From NCBI RefSeq assembly GCF_024748695.1, contig NZ_CP087176.1:4085501-4149500 (forward strand): a stretch of DNA of 64,000 nt, in the 5' to 3' direction. Position numbers and translations under genes: made by a program. Origin of the DNA: Pseudomonas sp. B21-040. Its GTDB lineage: Bacteria > Pseudomonadota > Gammaproteobacteria > Pseudomonadales > Pseudomonadaceae. The notes under the pieces are model-generated. The model saw nothing but the letters and a program-made list of their open reading frames with translations. It had not been told where the DNA came from and ran no database searches. Positions 62,243 through 64,000 of the stretch are shown piece after piece; position 1 is the stretch's first letter, and the number at the start of each line of letters is the position of its first letter.

Positions 62243-62916
62243 CAGAACACCTTGATTTTTGCGCGAAACAGGTGACGGCCAACCAGCCCCAAAGCAATCG
62301 ACGCAATAAAGGTCAATGCCACGTAAATCGCCGCCACCACCGAGAAGGTTTCAATGGTTCGCAGGTTGGCGGTCGAAATGTTAATGGCCCGGCCGGTCAG
62401 TTCCTCGACACCGAAAATGGCCCCGAGAGAGCTGCCCAGCACTAGCCACACAAAGAAGTTGCACAGCGGTGCGTAAATGGTCTTGGCAATGTGCGGCAAG
62501 ATCACATAGCGGACCGTTTGCAACCCGGACATGCCGAGGGTCACGGCGGTTTCGATCTCGGCCTTGCGCACTGACTCGACGCCGGAGCGCAAGATATCGG
62601 TCAGGTACGCACCAGAGTTGAGCGTCAGACCTATCAGCACGGCCGTCATCGGCTCCAGCACGATGCCGACATCCGGCAACGCGTAGAACAGAAAGAAAAT
62701 CTGCACCAGCGCCGGCGTGTTAGTGAACAGCGTGATGTAAACGCTGACCAAAGCGCGCAGCAGGCGCCCGCCATGCAGTTTGGCCATGGCACCCGCCAGA
62801 CCGATGGCAGACCCGAGCCAAAAGGAAACAAACGCGATTTCCAGGGTCAGCACCGCCCCTTTCAACAGATAGGGCAGGTTCTGGATTACGTTGGAGAACT
62901 GAAAGGTGTAGTCCAC
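62242..62916 (-). CDS. Amino acid ABC transporter permease
   Basis: 224 residues, membrane protein with EAA loop KAEIETAVTLGMSGLQTVRYVILPH. The stop overlaps the next permease start by one base. Second half of the importer channel. It follows the binding-protein gene by 67 bases. Confidence 0.92.
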   Translation of the reverse strand: MDYTFQFSNVIQNLPYLLKGAVLTLEIAFVSFWLGSAIGLAGAMAKLHGGRLLRALVSVYITLFTNTPALVQIFFLFYALPDVGIVLEPMTAVLIGLTLNSGAYLTDILRSGVESVRKAEIETAVTLGMSGLQTVRYVILPHIAKTIYAPLCNFFVWLVLGSSLGAIFGVEELTGRAINISTANLRTIETFSVVAAIYVALTFIASIALGLVGRHLFRAKIKVF

Positions 62917-62983
62917 GAGGCTATCCGTCTTTTTTCGCCGACCCGCAGGCAGCCAACGGGCTGCCTACGAGTCATTGCAGGAG

Positions 62984-63790
62984 TTAGAAGTACGGGGTTG
63001 CTTCCACAGGCTTGAGCATCGGCGCACCGTATGCTTTCTGCCAAGCGGTATTGATGAAGCCGTTACTGTGCATTTCGAACAGCAGAACGTTCAGGTAGTC
63101 GCGCAGGCCGGCGCTGTTCTTCGCCACGCCGATGCAGTCATAACCCACAGAAATCGGGTCTTTGAGCACGCGCCATTTGACATCGGGGTAGTTCTTGGTG
63201 AAGTTCATGAAGAAATCAATGTTCTCCACGATCGCATCGCCACGACCTTGAGCCACCGCTCGCACCGTATCGGCAATGGTTTCAACCAACAGGACGTTGG
63301 ATTTTGGCAGCTCTTTTTTCAAGTAGTCGACCGACCAGTTCCCGCGCATGTTGACCAATTTGATATCCGGACTGTCGAGCTGTTTCCAGCTATCAACCTT
63401 GAGCTTGTCGGTGGTCAGTACGGCCATCGATTCGGTGTGCAGCGGCACAGTGAAATCGATCAGTTTGCCGCGCTCGGAGTTACGCGTGAGGGCACCAAGG
63501 GAAATGTCGATCCGGTCCGATTGCAGGAATGGTACTCGCTGAGCACTTTCGGTGGGCACGAACTCGACTTTAACGGAGAGATTGCGGGCGATTTCGTTAG
63601 CGGCATCAATATCGAAGCCCACCAATTCGTTTTTATCGTTATAGGAACTCATCGGCGGAAAGTTCGGGTTAACCCCAACGCGCAAGGTACCGCTCTGAAT
63701 GATCGAATCGAGGCTGCGTGCTTGCACCGCGCCAGAGACGGCCACCGCGACAACAGCCAGCGAGAGAATGACAGCTTTCAATTTCAGCAT
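62984..63790 (-). CDS. Periplasmic amino-acid-binding protein
   Basis: 268 residues from MLKLKAVILSLAV, which starts a signal peptide ending in GAVQA; a longer in-frame reading is unlikely. Pattern SGTLRVGVNPNFPPM, LVGFDIDAANEIA, VPFLQSDRIDISLGALTRNSERGKLIDFT is the SBP family 3 type. First gene of the catabolic operon and so the likeliest place to read its substrate. GCGAACA-type sites lie upstream. Confidence 0.93.
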   Translation of the reverse strand: MLKLKAVILSLAVVAVAVSGAVQARSLDSIIQSGTLRVGVNPNFPPMSSYNDKNELVGFDIDAANEIARNLSVKVEFVPTESAQRVPFLQSDRIDISLGALTRNSERGKLIDFTVPLHTESMAVLTTDKLKVDSWKQLDSPDIKLVNMRGNWSVDYLKKELPKSNVLLVETIADTVRAVAQGRGDAIVENIDFFMNFTKNYPDVKWRVLKDPISVGYDCIGVAKNSAGLRDYLNVLLFEMHSNGFINTAWQKAYGAPMLKPVEATPYF

Positions 63791-63884
63791 GTGAAACTCC
63801 TGATTTGGAGGGCAGGCGACGCCAGCGCAGGCTGGAATCTCAATGTCTGACTTCGCCGCATACATGTCAATATCTTTACGCGCA

Positions 63885-63911
63885 ATGCGAACATTTTATG
63901 TCATTGCGCAC
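63885..63911. promoter_or_regulatory. GCGAACA-type sites upstream of the binding-protein gene
   Basis: ATGCGAACAT (about 63885-63894) and ATTGCGCACAT (about 63903) are two spaced half-sites like those of the palindromes near the DapA-family gene. They suggest one regulator for both promoters. Confidence 0.45.
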
Positions 63912-63932
63912 ATTCTGATAGCAATAATTCAC

Positions 63933-64000
63933 TTAACGAACGTAGCTGGCACCATTCACATCCAGAGTTGCACCGCTCAGGTGCCTGGAGCGACCGCTGG
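63933..64000 (-). CDS. SDR family oxidoreductase, C-terminal end only
   Basis: Twenty-two codons run in from the right edge and stop at 63933-63935. They read HLSGATLDVNGASYVR near the end, which is the classical C-terminus of SDR enzymes (LSG-x-x-LDVNGG). The gene lies mostly outside the window. It precedes the binding-protein gene on the same strand and may belong to the operon. Confidence 0.72.
   Translation of the reverse strand, partial: SGRSRHLSGATLDVNGASYVR

Noticed and set aside
53302-63790. Naming the right-hand locus a hydroxyproline (lhp) operon
   Set aside because: DapA-family and dehydrogenase genes fit, but no proline racemase-like epimerase or semialdehyde dehydrogenase is seen, and OYE and DUF849 enzymes are not part of that route.

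Overview
The window reads as chromosomal DNA of a Pseudomonas, most likely of the fluorescens group. The support is GC-rich coding sequence, typical Shine-Dalgarno spacing, REP/REPIN-type palindromes with fluorescens-like arms, and family content (glcDEFG, Aer-type chemoreceptor, GltS, MocR regulators, many polar amino-acid ABC systems). No tRNA, rRNA or CRISPR array was seen. The left edge cuts a sensor kinase gene and the right edge cuts an SDR gene.

Layout. (1) 1-8.5 kb, signalling: a hybrid histidine kinase with an Hpt domain, a REC/HD-GYP cyclic-di-GMP phosphodiesterase, a membrane-anchored ToxR/CadC-like regulator with a small ToxS-like partner, a lipoprotein and an Aer-like PAS chemoreceptor. 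(2) 8.8-18.6 kb, metabolism and small genes: GltS, a MocR regulator with a TIM-barrel isomerase and an MFS carrier, a hydrolase, a cytochrome c, a GlxA-type regulator, a thioesterase-like protein and small lipoproteins. (3) 18.8-28.1 kb, an acyl-amino-acid-type uptake locus: amidase, RidA, a zinc deacylase, a BetI-like TetR regulator, an EamA exporter, and an ABC importer whose ATPase is fused in one chain to a PLP aminotransferase. The same palindrome, TGAAC-N4-GTTCA, lies upstream of both the deacylase and the fusion gene. (4) 28.7-34.8 kb, a caspase-like protease with an N-terminal hydrolase domain, then glcDEFG without glcC. (5) 35.5-39.1 kb, an operon (sugar epimerase, polyprenyl-P glycosyltransferase, small LpxB-N-like membrane protein, GT39 transferase) that looks built to add a uronic acid to LPS or lipid A. 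Beyond it is a D,D-dipeptidase/YkuD fusion.

(6) 40.7-54.8 kb is accessory. A ParE-type toxin-antitoxin pair is followed by an overlapping four-gene operon of three tyrosine recombinases plus a helix-turn-helix/coiled-coil protein, matching the ginABCD module of GInt genomic islands. Its apparent cargo is an SF2 helicase, a translationally coupled partner and a divergent controller-type XRE regulator, with palindromes covering the regulator's ribosome-binding site. An internally deleted IS1182-type transposase, a zinc-ribbon gene, long inverted repeats and a MITE-like element follow.

(7) 53.3-64 kb is a mostly minus-strand catabolic locus: ABC importer, a fused ferredoxin/FAD dehydrogenase subunit, a DapA-family lyase, an Old Yellow Enzyme, a DadA-like oxidase, an SDR and a DUF849 beta-keto-acid cleavage enzyme. 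GCGAACA-type palindromes lie in its promoters. The substrate is not clear, but the enzyme set suggests an amino or imino acid.

The strongest candidates for something new are the aminotransferase-ABC ATPase fusion with its two-site regulon, the helicase/partner/controller cargo of the GInt, and the hydrolase-caspase protein.
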